IMG/VR virus record: IMGVR_UViG_3300033148_006102
Coordinates: 1-64,000 of that record
Reading direction: 5' to 3' (one strand)
Length of the DNA: 64,000 nucleotides
Source: a virus
Positions 16,807 to 25,158 of the stretch are shown here, piece after piece; the stretch's first letter is position 1, and every line of letters starts with the position of its first letter. The position numbers and the translations under genes are program-made. The notes under the pieces were generated by a model, which was not told the DNA's origin, did not search any database, and saw nothing but the letters and a program-made list of their open reading frames with translations.

Positions 16807-18047
16807 TGGGTATCAACAGGGAAATGTTTATACAAGGCTTCATGCGGAAGCTCGCCGATATCCAGACTTCACCTGAGAAGGCGAAGGGTTTGGGGCCGTC
16901 ATATGTGTCAACGGGGATGACCAGTGGTGCCAGTCGAATTTCGCCCTTCATGGATGGGCCGGCCGAAGGTAACGACCCGCAAGACGAACAGGATGAAATC
17001 GAAGCTGGTGGCGGTGATGAAGAGCATCGTCAAGATCTTGGGGATATGCAGGAATTCCAACACGCGTTGATGCGTGGTGAGATGCCGCCAGATCCTGAAA
17101 TGGATACGGCGATTGAGGCTATCGGTGTCCGAGATGCTATGCCGTTAGATACGAATGCGGTTCGTGGTGGACGAAATACAACGGATTATCGTCATCATAC
17201 GCCGGCGGAAGTTGCTCGGCTGTTAAGCGAGAAGATTGGACAGGAATACAAGGATCCTAACGTCAGCGCAATTGACGCTTTCTTCAATGAGAGAAAAGCG
17301 CGGAAGACGCAGAACCGCAATCTGTTGAATGGTCAATATAACCACGGTCACACTGGTGAGTATAAAACTGGTGGTGTGCCGAAGGATGAGCAACTAACAC
17401 TTCCGTCCGCGCCGCACTTGACTGGAACTGAAAACGACAAAGAGAGTGAACATTCAGCTGAAGGAGCGATCCAAAAGCTGTACGGGGATCTCGAAGCATA
17501 CTTTGGTCGTACCAAGAAAGCGGAGTTTGATAAGGAAGCACTCAAGGGATTGTTAGGCGCGCTTTCGGGTGGTGTGAAAGCTCTCGGAAGAGCGGGTCGT
17601 ACGGCAACTAGAGCGGCAACAAAGAGTTTCAGGGCGCCGGCTAAGTGGGCGCCGCGGCGTGCTGCACAGACACAGACGGTTAATACAGTGAAGCCTGGGA
17701 CCGGTGGTTTGTTTCATGGACCACAATTTACTACATCGGCGTCAACAGCTGCGCGACAAGCCTACACAAATCAATCTCGTGGCCAGCGTATGCGTGCAGT
17801 ACAACAGCAGCGGGTAGCACAAGGCAAGCGTCGCATGCCGAAGCGACCGCTCATGGGTCTGCAGCCAAAACAACCTGGAATGGGAACAGAGCTCGCCAGG
17901 CTAATGGGAGCGGAACAAGCTATTGGTGCTGGTGAGAATATTATTGGTGGCTTTACTGGGCAACAAGATCAGCAAGGCACCGCGATGGGACAAGGTTTGA
18001 GAGATCTCAACAGGTTCCGTTTTTATGGGAGGGCGTTGGGTAGATGA
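16806..18047 (+). CDS. Structural protein with N-terminal GF motif
   Basis: 413 residues, ATG overlapping the upstream TGA. It opens with REMFIQGFMRKLAD, a short motif shared with at least four other proteins in this window. The next ~150 residues are acidic and probably disordered. A basic, Arg/Gln-rich stretch follows residue 260 (SRGQRMRAVQQQRVAQGKR), suggestive of nucleic acid contact. Likely a virion or assembly protein. It overlaps the next gene by four bases. Confidence 0.5.
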   Translation: MGINREMFIQGFMRKLADIQTSPEKAKGLGPSYVSTGMTSGASRISPFMDGPAEGNDPQDEQDEIEAGGGDEEHRQDLGDMQEFQHALMRGEMPPDPEMDTAIEAIGVRDAMPLDTNAVRGGRNTTDYRHHTPAEVARLLSEKIGQEYKDPNVSAIDAFFNERKARKTQNRNLLNGQYNHGHTGEYKTGGVPKDEQLTLPSAPHLTGTENDKESEHSAEGAIQKLYGDLEAYFGRTKKAEFDKEALKGLLGALSGGVKALGRAGRTATRAATKSFRAPAKWAPRRAAQTQTVNTVKPGTGGLFHGPQFTTSASTAARQAYTNQSRGQRMRAVQQQRVAQGKRRMPKRPLMGLQPKQPGMGTELARLMGAEQAIGAGENIIGGFTGQQDQQGTAMGQGLRDLNRFRFYGRALGR

Positions 18048-18328
18048 CGCAAGGATTCCCAAAAGCTGAGCTCCTGTTGAAGATCGCCGAAGCGCCGCCA
18101 ATGTACTGGGTGGCAGATCAAGAGCAGCCACAGATCGATTTTCAGAAGTTCTTTCCGCGGCCTACGGAATGGGAAATGCTGCCGTTGACGAAGAAGATTC
18201 AGATACGGATGCAGCAGGACAATGTATCGCCGGAGGACGCACAGAAACTCACGTCATCGTACCGCAAGAAGGCACCGGAGATGTTGAAGGAACCGGTACC
18301 ACAGGAGATGCTCACGGGCTACCAATAA
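18044..18328 (+). CDS. Hypothetical small protein
   Basis: 94 residues, ATGA overlap with the previous gene. Contains MYWVADQEQPQIDFQKFFP and a basic helical C-terminus (DAQKLTSSYRKKAPEM). The N-terminus MTQGFPKAELLLKIAE is a loose version of the GF motif. Last gene of its run; a strong hairpin follows. Family unknown. Confidence 0.5.
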   Translation: MTQGFPKAELLLKIAEAPPMYWVADQEQPQIDFQKFFPRPTEWEMLPLTKKIQIRMQQDNVSPEDAQKLTSSYRKKAPEMLKEPVPQEMLTGYQ

Positions 18329-18375
18329 TCACAGGTTTTGTGGCATAAGACTGTGAGTATAGTTTTATTACGAAA

Positions 18376-18409
18376 ACGACCGCAAGTGATGGGCAATCCT
18401 TGCGGTCGT
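18376..18409. terminator. 11-bp perfect hairpin, probable terminator
   Basis: ACGACCGCAAG pairs with CTTGCGGTCGT around a 12-base loop. On the plus side it is followed by TACACG, not a T-tract. On the minus side it is followed by TTTTCG and AT-rich sequence. A terminator closing the upstream run is the simplest reading, possibly factor-dependent or acting mostly on antisense transcripts. Confidence 0.55.
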
Positions 18410-18448
18410 TACACGTTTGGTCCCGGCAGGACCTGCGCGAATGATTGT

Positions 18449-18562
18449 GGTAGTGGGATCGCGCAAGCGGATAGTACCCAAGATATGGTATGTCTGTCAA
18501 CACTAGATAAGATTTTTTGACAAATACAACTTATGTGTCCTTTTGCCTATACTGATTACGTG
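18449..18562 (+). promoter_or_regulatory. Candidate promoter region upstream of the 695-residue gene
   Basis: Holds a GGTAGTGG motif at the left end, an inverted repeat TGTCAA/TTGACA with a 16-bp spacer, and a TATACTGATTACGTGG stretch about 45 bases before the next ATG. TTGACA and TATACT are 25-26 bp apart, too far for host sigma-70. The rest of this 279-bp gap has only the hairpin described separately. Confidence 0.4.
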
Positions 18563-18607
18563 GCCACGTTGCGGTCAAGAGTGCATATTTTGTGATGCAA
18601 AACGCGT

Positions 18608-20695
18608 ATGACGCTTAAAAATCCTATGAGTGATTTCCCAATTGCCGACGCCCTGCTCAATAAAGAGGCAGAAGGAATGAGCGCGCTCTCTTTGGTGCGT
18701 GAAGATTTGGACGCACAGCAGTACATGCAGGCCGTTGAGAACCTTCGTCAGCGTGAATCTACAACGTTGCAGATGATGCAGCAGAGCGGCGCTGATCCGA
18801 CTATGGCTGGTGGGTATCAAGAGGAATTGGCGCGCACGCGACAGAATTACCTCACGGCTAAGGCGCTTTACGAAGCCAAGGCTATGGGGAAGGACAGTAC
18901 TGTTTCACTGAAAGACGTGAATGAACCTTCGCTAGCTGCATTGGTCAGAATGCCACCTCCCGGACTCGACACCGAGCCACAGAAGGAAGCTCCAATGACG
19001 GCCGCCCCAGGATCACCTGGCGAGGCGGCCAAAGCACAGGTAGACCAAGCGGTAGGTAGCGGAGGCGGTGATGCAGAGGGACCACCCGCTTCCGATTCTC
19101 CACCGGAGGCGTCTCACGAGGACATCGCCGCCTCTCCTTTTGCGCAAGCACTAAGCAGCCCGGACATGGGCGATGCAGATATGGCCTCAGAACCACCAGC
19201 TGAGGCACTACCACCTGAAGCTCCACCAGAAGAGATGCCGCCCGAGGGTATGACACCAGAGGAAGAACTGCCACCGGAGCAGCAATTGCTCGCCGGTAAA
19301 ATGGCAGAACTCGAATGGGATGCGGTTGATACCCTTCTCAAGAAGGTCGGTATGGTTGCGCCTACCGCACAGCTGTCGACGTTGAAGGATATGTGGCCAC
19401 AGCTCGGCCCGAATACGCGGCGCGGCGCGGCTGAGAATATCTTCAGTCAGTATCATCAGCAGGGCAGGCCTATTGAAGAGGTACCGCAAGCGCTGACTAA
19501 TTTTTTGACTCGTGTGAGTCCGATGCCACAGGCATTGTATCCCACGAAGCAGGGAGAAGATGAAATGTTCAATGGCGCACAGGCGATGCTGAAGCGTGCA
19601 AAGGATAAAATCCCTGGTGGTTTGGCTGACAAGAAAGATCCGAATTCTTTCTGTAAGCGGCAGATGCGCATGGGACGCAAAGTCGAAATGGAGCATACCG
19701 ATAGTCCTGCGGTAGCTGACGAAATTTCGCGCGACCATCTTACAGAGTTCCCAACTGATAAACTGCCAAAGGGCGAAGGTTATTATGACGAACTTGATGA
19801 GATGGAAGCGGAAATGAAAGACAAGATGAAAGGTAAAAAAGAAGCTCATGTGTTGTTGAAGCACGCGGCGAAACCTTCAGCAGGTCTTTCCAAGAAGCAG
19901 AAGTCTGACGTTGCGCGTAAAGCCCGAGCCGGCAAAGATATCGGCAAGAAGGGCAAAGGCTTTAAAGCTGTGGCAGAGAAGGCGCGTGCAAGTGGTGCGC
20001 GTGATCCTGATGCTGTTGCCGCGGCTGCGATGTGGAAGAACATCAAACGTGGGACTATAGAAGAATCCCAGATTGAGAAATTCGCGGAAGCGATGTGGGG
20101 CGAGATTTCACAGGATGATCTCGAAGCGCTATATGAGGCAGTGTTACCGGGGCAAGGAAAGACTGCGGCGGCAATCGTTTGGCCGAAAGTTGAGGCATAC
20201 CAGAAGCTCGCAAGTTCCCCAGAGCAGAAAGTTCCAAAGGACAGTGAGCCAAAGGATGGCAAGCAGCCCGCAAAGCCTGAGTCGTCAGCGCCCAAGGCTA
20301 ACTACAACAATAACCAATCCACCAATCCGTATTCCAAGCAGGATCACGGTACGAATTTGTTGCCAGCGAATGTACAGAAGCCCCAAGCTGGGCCGAAGAT
20401 TGATGAAACGCCAGTGTCGGATATCAACAAAAAGTGGGATGAGACCATCGGTGCTGCAGCTGAGGCTGTGAAGAAGGCGTACGCAGATAAGCGCGCGCAG
20501 GCTGGTACGATCGGTACGCAGGGCATGCCCACCTCGCCGGTGCAACCGCAGGGCGGAGGCGTAGGTAAAACTTTAACCTCGCTCGGATTGGGCCAGCCAG
20601 GCGGTCTGATGTTTGGTGCCAAGAACCGAGCAGGCAACATGAATGTTGGTTCAGGTATGCAAGGGATAAACGCAGCTAACTCGCCATCAGTCTAA
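18608..20695 (+). CDS. DUF5661-containing virion-associated protein
   Basis: 695 residues in four parts. A helical N-terminus of ~110 residues; a Pro/Glu/Ala-rich disordered linker (to ~235); then a folded middle with SFCKRQMRMGRKVEMEHT and EISRDHLTEFP, the DUF5661 pattern found in many phages. Next comes a lysine-rich segment GLSKKQKSDVARKARAGKDI and KGFKAVAEKAR ... AAAAMWKNIKR, a common phage module. The C-terminal ~200 residues are Ala/Pro/Gly-rich. Such proteins usually occur near head genes with unknown role; no catalysis is shown. A second ATG lies six codons in. Confidence 0.65.
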   Translation: MTLKNPMSDFPIADALLNKEAEGMSALSLVREDLDAQQYMQAVENLRQRESTTLQMMQQSGADPTMAGGYQEELARTRQNYLTAKALYEAKAMGKDSTVSLKDVNEPSLAALVRMPPPGLDTEPQKEAPMTAAPGSPGEAAKAQVDQAVGSGGGDAEGPPASDSPPEASHEDIAASPFAQALSSPDMGDADMASEPPAEALPPEAPPEEMPPEGMTPEEELPPEQQLLAGKMAELEWDAVDTLLKKVGMVAPTAQLSTLKDMWPQLGPNTRRGAAENIFSQYHQQGRPIEEVPQALTNFLTRVSPMPQALYPTKQGEDEMFNGAQAMLKRAKDKIPGGLADKKDPNSFCKRQMRMGRKVEMEHTDSPAVADEISRDHLTEFPTDKLPKGEGYYDELDEMEAEMKDKMKGKKEAHVLLKHAAKPSAGLSKKQKSDVARKARAGKDIGKKGKGFKAVAEKARASGARDPDAVAAAAMWKNIKRGTIEESQIEKFAEAMWGEISQDDLEALYEAVLPGQGKTAAAIVWPKVEAYQKLASSPEQKVPKDSEPKDGKQPAKPESSAPKANYNNNQSTNPYSKQDHGTNLLPANVQKPQAGPKIDETPVSDINKKWDETIGAAAEAVKKAYADKRAQAGTIGTQGMPTSPVQPQGGGVGKTLTSLGLGQPGGLMFGAKNRAGNMNVGSGMQGINAANSPSV

Positions 20696-20740
20696 CTACA
20701 TTGATAGGTGTGAGTTCAGCTTCTTTTGAGGGAGATACGA

Positions 20741-21448
20741 ATGGCAGGTATTACGAATACTTCTGATCTGGCGATTGCTTCGCGCGAAGATGTGCTGGCC
20801 ACGCAGATCATCAATGCGTACAACGGATTGTCTGCGGCAGATCAGACCATTTATGGCCCGATGCTTGAAGCCATCGGCATTGTTGTAGGCAACTATCCAA
20901 AGACAGCGTCTGCACCGCTGCGCAACTTGCAGGTCGGCATGCAACTGCTGCTTGCAAACGCGGATATTGGTGACACTGGTGCGTTTACATACGTAGCTGG
21001 TGGACTGATTGCGAATGGTGCGACAGTCGCAGACTTTACACTCGAGGCAGGCTTCGAGTATGTCCTTGCAATGGCTATTTCCGATGATAGCCCGAATCTC
21101 CTGGCCGCTGCCGACTTTGATGCGATCGGCGACCTGGATGGCCTCGGTAATCAGCTGTTGCTTACCAGCGTGAATGACTTCTCTGCAGCTCCAACTGCAG
21201 CCCTTGACGTGACCTTTGCGCCGACCAATAACGATGGTGCCGGTGTATTGGTATTCCGCAAGGGCGCAACCGACGTCACTGACTTGCTCGGTGGTACAAC
21301 GGTTGTGTTGACACAGTTGACGGGCGCAGGTGACACGTTGACGCTGGATAACGGTGCGGCTGCAAACTCCCTATCGTTGGTTCACGCCGACGGCGGTGGC
21401 ACCGGTAATGGCGGGTACATTCTTGCCCGCAGACCGCTCAGCATGTAA
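20741..21448 (+). CDS. Probable abundant virion protein
   Basis: 235 residues. ATG preceded by GAGGGAGA at ideal spacing; a strong intrinsic terminator follows, so it forms its own strongly expressed unit. Acidic, alanine/threonine/glycine-rich; the second half is beta-patterned with GATDVTDLLGGTTVVLTQL and GDTLTLDNGAAANSLSLVHA. This composition fits a head decoration, tail tube or fibre-like protein. No family named. A start 15 bases upstream (TTG) is possible but has no spacing to the ribosome site. Confidence 0.55.
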   Translation: MAGITNTSDLAIASREDVLATQIINAYNGLSAADQTIYGPMLEAIGIVVGNYPKTASAPLRNLQVGMQLLLANADIGDTGAFTYVAGGLIANGATVADFTLEAGFEYVLAMAISDDSPNLLAAADFDAIGDLDGLGNQLLLTSVNDFSAAPTAALDVTFAPTNNDGAGVLVFRKGATDVTDLLGGTTVVLTQLTGAGDTLTLDNGAAANSLSLVHADGGGTGNGGYILARRPLSM

Positions 21449-21474
21449 ATCGTGTTGAGATAACCATAATACAT

Positions 21475-21509
21475 GGCAAGCCTCTCGGAAGGGGCTTGCC
21501 TTTTCTTTT
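21475..21509 (+). terminator. Rho-independent terminator
   Basis: GGCAAGCC pairs with GGCTTGCC around a 10-base loop, followed by TTTTCTTTT. It ends the first virion block, 27 bases after the last stop. Confidence 0.85.
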
Positions 21510-21604
21510 GCCCTCAGATACGCTCCATTTGGAAGCTGCGTTATTACATCAACAGCCAGATATGTCATCCATCGGTTATATGGTGGAACGCGCGGCTTCC
21601 TTAC

Positions 21605-21638
21605 GGTAGTGGGAGAAGCTATGGATCAGCACAAGTAG
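21605..21638 (+). promoter_or_regulatory. GGTAGTGG leader with 5-codon ORF
   Basis: GGTAGTGGGAGA, then ATG GAT CAG CAC AAG TAG. The same GGTAGTGGGAGA-x(4)-CTATG-type leader precedes the gene after the divergent region near 43.3 kb. The 5-codon ORF stops eight bases before the next gene's TTG; a +1 shift at AAG-TAG would join it to that gene. Confidence 0.45.
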
Positions 21639-21645
21639 TGTCGAC

Positions 21646-22509
21646 TTGCCATATGACGATGGCTGGTTTTGGCACAAATGCAATCATCCGAAGACTTACG
21701 AAGATCTCGTAGAGGTCATCAAGGTAGTGAAGCTCAATGGCGATTTGCGCGCCATTCGCATGCTGGATCGCCACATTTACGCATTAGATGAACCGCCTAG
21801 CGATAACTACCCGGTTGTGCCCACGCACAAGAAGGCAGCCAAGCATACCAGCGCATATGATGACAAAAAGCATCGGCGATGTGCGCATCCAGATGTATGG
21901 GCACCAAGTTTATGTTGTAAACACTGTGCGAATTGGCCATCAACACCAAATGTAAATGAAGAAGGCGCGGATCTTAGGTTATGTTCCATTGACCAAATTA
22001 TACGTAGTGGGGCCACGAAGTGTGATAAACCGGAGTCGTTTGTTATGTGCGGATCCATATTCAAATCGCAGAGTGAGATGAAGCAGGAAGAAGTATGCGG
22101 CAAATGTGGCCGGTACCAGATGAATAGGATGGGTACTGCCTGGGTTTGCTCGTTCGATGGCGAACCTCATCACTTTCAAGATGTTTGTCCGCACGAAGAT
22201 GAATTTGTTCATGGTGATGCCACAAGTCGAACGGCTGGCGACGGATGTGAATGCAAAGAACTGAAGTCTGTGGGCTTAGACCCCAGCTTCATCCCGCTTA
22301 ATGCGACCAAGTTCGAGGAATGGTTTCAGTTGGTTGCTATGGCGAATATGGTCATAGAGCAGCTTGTGCGCGTCGACGACAAGTTGCTCAAGACTGCGCG
22401 CGAGATGCCAGGATTCAGCGCCAAGGCGATAGTGGAAGAGCGTCAGCGCCAGGCCATATTACGTATGTGGCAGCGATGGGGGCGGTGTGCGTTACCAGAT
22501 GGGCGTTGA
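21646..22509 (+). CDS. Cysteine-rich zinc-binding-like protein
   Basis: 287 residues from a TTG, the only start near the 5' end. There is no ribosome site at the TTG, but a good one precedes the adjacent 5-codon ORF, so re-initiation or a frame shift may be needed. Several Cys/His clusters: RRCAHPD ... LCCKHC, KCDKPE ... CG, VCGKCGRY, HHFQDVCPHE, CECKE. These look like two or more zinc ribbons or knuckles. The C-terminal ~80 residues are helical. Function unknown; first gene of the accessory block. Confidence 0.55.
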   Translation: MPYDDGWFWHKCNHPKTYEDLVEVIKVVKLNGDLRAIRMLDRHIYALDEPPSDNYPVVPTHKKAAKHTSAYDDKKHRRCAHPDVWAPSLCCKHCANWPSTPNVNEEGADLRLCSIDQIIRSGATKCDKPESFVMCGSIFKSQSEMKQEEVCGKCGRYQMNRMGTAWVCSFDGEPHHFQDVCPHEDEFVHGDATSRTAGDGCECKELKSVGLDPSFIPLNATKFEEWFQLVAMANMVIEQLVRVDDKLLKTAREMPGFSAKAIVEERQRQAILRMWQRWGRCALPDGR

Positions 22510-22690
22510 TTGGGGAGACGGGAAGTCGTACTCGGCGCGGATCGAGGCGGTTCTGAATGATGACTGTGATCATGACTGGGGACCGGCGGAAAAGGATGGT
22601 TATCGTTCCTGTAATAAGTGTGGCGATATTTCGCTCCATCCGGCCATAGTGGAGGCACATCGGGATAAAACGCGGAAGGAGACGATGTGA
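22499..22690 (+). CDS. Small zinc-ribbon-like protein
   Basis: 63 residues; a GTG 12 bases earlier is an alternative start. Contains DCDHDWGPAEKDGYRSCNKCG, a phage zinc-ribbon pattern in which an aspartate/His-rich strand precedes CxxC. Overlaps both neighbours. Role unknown. Confidence 0.5.
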   Translation: MGVDWGDGKSYSARIEAVLNDDCDHDWGPAEKDGYRSCNKCGDISLHPAIVEAHRDKTRKETM

Positions 22691-23097
22691 ACACATTGAA
22701 GAATAAATCAGATGTCCTTGAGCATGCTGTTGCAGTTCATGCCGGCAAGGCCAAGCGCCTGCCATTGAAGGCATGCTTGCCTGACGCGTACGCATACGTT
22801 CAGGAATTTCGCGACAAGGCCATCGCAGATATCCGCAAACACAAGATTGTGGATATACATATGGAAGAAGAGCTGATACAACAGTCGTATCACGAGCTGG
22901 GATTTCAGCATAAACACATTTGGCGCATGCATAACGAAGACTTAGGTATGTACGTGTGCGCTGTCTGCGGCATGCTGGGTACAGTAACGGAATGTCAGGA
23001 GGCATCCAAGCAGGATGAGTCTGACTACACCGAATGGGAAAAGAAGGTCCTCGAGGAAGAGTACAAGATCCACGAGGGCGCGGAGGAAGAACTATGA
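22687..23097 (+). CDS. Hypothetical protein with CxxC
   Basis: 136 residues from a GTG overlapping the previous stop. A helical N-terminus (VQEFRDKAIADIRKHK) precedes HKHIWRMHNEDLGMYVCAVC, a possible half zinc ribbon, and an acidic tail. ATGA overlap with the next gene. Family not recognised. Confidence 0.5.
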   Translation: MNTLKNKSDVLEHAVAVHAGKAKRLPLKACLPDAYAYVQEFRDKAIADIRKHKIVDIHMEEELIQQSYHELGFQHKHIWRMHNEDLGMYVCAVCGMLGTVTECQEASKQDESDYTEWEKKVLEEEYKIHEGAEEEL

Positions 23098-23306
23098 GCG
23101 AAGTAGCATACAAGCGTGTTGTTGAAGAGATGCGGGAATATTTGGAGCGTCAAAACAGCAATACGGATAAATGGATGCAACAGGAAAAGCCAGGTAGTGT
23201 TGCGTATGCCATGTTGGAAGCGCGATACGAAGGTTTTCAGTTAGCGCTAATGCATCTGCATTTTATCACCGAGATATACGTGACGTTTGGAGAACAAGGA
23301 AAGTAG
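23094..23306 (+). CDS. Small helical hypothetical protein
   Basis: 70 residues, ATG overlapping the previous TGA. Helical, with VVEEMREYLERQNSNTDKW and EARYEGFQLALMHLHF. The same general form is found in many small phage proteins. No function recognised. Confidence 0.5.
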   Translation: MSEVAYKRVVEEMREYLERQNSNTDKWMQQEKPGSVAYAMLEARYEGFQLALMHLHFITEIYVTFGEQGK

Positions 23307-23498
23307 TTGAAGAAATTGAAAGAGTCGCCTTTCCGCCAGATCGTGGTCAGTATGCGCAGAGAGCTGGAGATCACGATTGAGGCGATAGATCAGGCAATGA
23401 AAGAGTATGGTCCAAACAACATAGATGTTATCAAGAAACAAGTATACCAGCAGTCGTTGGACATGCTGGATAAGTACATCGACAAGTACCTACCATGA
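23307..23498 (+). CDS. Small helical hypothetical protein (TTG start)
   Basis: 63 residues starting at TTG immediately after the previous stop, with AAGGAAAG upstream. Basic N-terminus, two amphipathic helices. Overlaps the next gene by four bases. No family recognised. Confidence 0.5.
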   Translation: MKKLKESPFRQIVVSMRRELEITIEAIDQAMKEYGPNNIDVIKKQVYQQSLDMLDKYIDKYLP

Positions 23499-23902
23499 AG
23501 CCTATATTTCAGACATCGTACGGGAAGGGTCAGGGCAATTGTCTGGGTGCGTGCGTCGCATCCATCCTTGAACTCGATGAAATTCCCGAATATCGCAATA
23601 CCTCGTGTCAGCTGGCGGATCTCCATAATTGGCTATTGGAACGCGGCATACATCTGCTACGGATCGATAAGTCGTTGAATCCGGAAGGTGATGGAGATCC
23701 GCATCCTGAGATTGAATGGCCCATTATGTCCGCGATTTCGAATGGCTACTGGATTGCTTCAGGAATATCGCCCCGCGGTATCCTGCATGCCGTAGTCATG
23801 AAGGGCACAGATATGGTGCATGATCCACATCCAGAAGGTGGCGGGATCGCAAGCATAACCAGCATGGAAATATTGATTCCAAACGAAGGGAAAATGCAAT
23901 GA
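23495..23902 (+). CDS. C39-like cysteine peptidase family protein
   Basis: 135 residues. GKGQGNC16LGAC near the N-terminus and GILH98AVV ... VHD110PHPEGGG near the C-terminus give the Cys-His-Asp layout of papain-like/C39-type enzymes. The GNC..AC...L plus WI..G.SPRG.LHAVV...HDPHP signature is widespread in phage genomes, without tested activity that I can cite. No signal peptide, so it would act in the host cytoplasm. A protease or amidase that alters a host protein is inferred. Confidence 0.7.
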   Translation: MKPIFQTSYGKGQGNCLGACVASILELDEIPEYRNTSCQLADLHNWLLERGIHLLRIDKSLNPEGDGDPHPEIEWPIMSAISNGYWIASGISPRGILHAVVMKGTDMVHDPHPEGGGIASITSMEILIPNEGKMQ

Positions 23903-24312
23903 CGACGAAAGAACCGCGCGATTTGAGCGGCATAAACGGCACATCCATTGTTGGTCAAGGTGAGGGCGAAGAGCCTCAGGTAACCATGCCGTTTAGGGAA
24001 TTCAAGCGGCTGATGGACGAGCGCAACAAATATGAGGTAGATTACCGCGAGAATCGACTGGGTAATAATCACTACAGCCAGGACATCAATCGGCTGAATT
24101 GTCGCGTGACGTATTTGGCGGAGTCGCGGCGTAACATCTGTGCAGGCATGGTTATCGCGATCGCGCTTGCCGCGCTCTTGCTTGGTCTCTTAGTAGGCCA
24201 GTGCACGGCGCCAACGCCCGACATTCCGGTGAAGATAACAATTCAGAAGGATGTGCCGGCGAATGCGGTGGTTGAGCCAGTGGACATACCTGTGAAGGAT
24301 GCTAAGGAATGA
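23899..24312 (+). CDS. Single-pass membrane protein
   Basis: 137 residues. A charged helical region of about 75 residues precedes one transmembrane segment (AGMVIAIALAALLLGLLVG) and a ~40-residue Pro/Val-rich tail. Charged RRN just before the helix favours N-in orientation, leaving the tail outside. ATGA overlap with the next gene, also a membrane protein. Function unknown. Confidence 0.55.
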   Translation: MTTKEPRDLSGINGTSIVGQGEGEEPQVTMPFREFKRLMDERNKYEVDYRENRLGNNHYSQDINRLNCRVTYLAESRRNICAGMVIAIALAALLLGLLVGQCTAPTPDIPVKITIQKDVPANAVVEPVDIPVKDAKE

Positions 24313-24593
24313 AACTGGGGCGATTTAAGTTTCGACTGGGTTTATCTTGGCAGGACATGTGGGTTGGCGTGTATTGGGATACATCAATTCCTGCATTGTT
24401 AATTTGCTTGCTGCCGTGTGTTGTGCTGAAAATCGAGGATACGCGTAGGCGGGAAAAGCGGCTGCGTAAAATCCGAGAGCAAGCCAAAATAGGTGCGTAT
24501 CTTGGTCAATTTGTGGCAAAAGCATTTGTGAATGATACCGAGAAACTTGTACAGAAACTCAAGGATAGGGAAGAGAATGAGGAGATTGAGTAA
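24309..24593 (+). CDS. Small phage membrane protein
   Basis: 94 residues. LGLSWQDMWVGVYWDTSIPALLICLLPC is typical of a small phage protein family with a hydrophobic hairpin or single span, followed by a very basic helical tail (RREKRLRKIREQ) that should face the cytoplasm. Overlaps both neighbours. Role unknown. Confidence 0.6.
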   Translation: MKLGRFKFRLGLSWQDMWVGVYWDTSIPALLICLLPCVVLKIEDTRRREKRLRKIREQAKIGAYLGQFVAKAFVNDTEKLVQKLKDREENEEIE

Positions 24594-24670
24594 TGGGTAA
24601 GTACATAACTCAACGATTCTTCTATAGGAAATGCAAAGTACCAGAGTTAGAAGATGGGGTTATTGACTGA
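24593..24670 (+). CDS. Micro-ORF (25 aa)
   Basis: A 25-codon ORF starting in a TAATG overlap and ending in a TGATG overlap with the methylase gene, so it sits exactly between two coupled genes. Sequence begins MGKYITQRFFYRKC and is basic. Without it there would be a 76-base gap; its role may be only to couple translation. Confidence 0.45.
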   Translation: MGKYITQRFFYRKCKVPELEDGVID

Positions 24671-25158
24671 TGCCAGGGTACACGCAACCAGCGAAGACAA
24701 CTGAATGGGAAACACCGCCTTCGGTGATGCGCTGGGTGCGCGAGCATTACAATCCTCAGCTGGACGTATGCGCCAAGAAGGGTAACGCACAGTGTGATCG
24801 GTACTTTAATCGTACGACCAATGGGCTGAAACAGCATTGGGGTGTTCAGGATTGTTGGATGAATCCGCCGTACGGCCAATCGCTCAAGAACTGGGTGCGG
24901 AAGGCATACGACGAGTCCGTATCAGGATCCACTGTGATTTGTCTGTTGCCTGTGCGCACAGATGCGCAATGGTGGCACGACTACGTGATGCCGTATGGTG
25001 AGGTATTCTTCATCCGTGGCCGGCTACGGTTTGGCGGCGCTGAGCACAATGCGCCATTCCCGTCAGCGATCGTGGTGTTTTACCCGCAGCACATCCACAG
25101 CCACTATAAGCCGCGTGAGCGCTTTCACAGCATTAGTTTGAAGAAGGCAAAGAAATGA
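24670..25158 (+). CDS. Phage DNA N6-adenine methyltransferase (Dam-type)
   Basis: 162 residues. TTEWETPPSVMRWVREHY followed by LDVCAKKGNAQCDRYF, then N65-P-P-Y68 in CWMNPPYGQSLKNWV, the catalytic motif IV of adenine-N6 methyltransferases. The C-terminal RGRLRFGGAEHNAPFPSAIVVF strand completes the phage Dam family (DUF/PF05869-type) pattern. It probably methylates adenine in phage DNA, which could protect against restriction or mark replication state. Overlaps both neighbours. Confidence 0.85.
   Translation: MPGYTQPAKTTEWETPPSVMRWVREHYNPQLDVCAKKGNAQCDRYFNRTTNGLKQHWGVQDCWMNPPYGQSLKNWVRKAYDESVSGSTVICLLPVRTDAQWWHDYVMPYGEVFFIRGRLRFGGAEHNAPFPSAIVVFYPQHIHSHYKPRERFHSISLKKAKK

Noticed and set aside
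18516-18553. TTGACA ... TATACT as a host sigma-70 promoter
   Set aside because: Spacing is about 25 bp instead of 16-19, so it does not work as a standard promoter as it stands.
22415-23113. Minus-strand ORF of 232 codons across several small plus-strand genes
   Set aside because: Proline/arginine-rich shadow with no start signal; the plus-strand genes are coupled and have family motifs.
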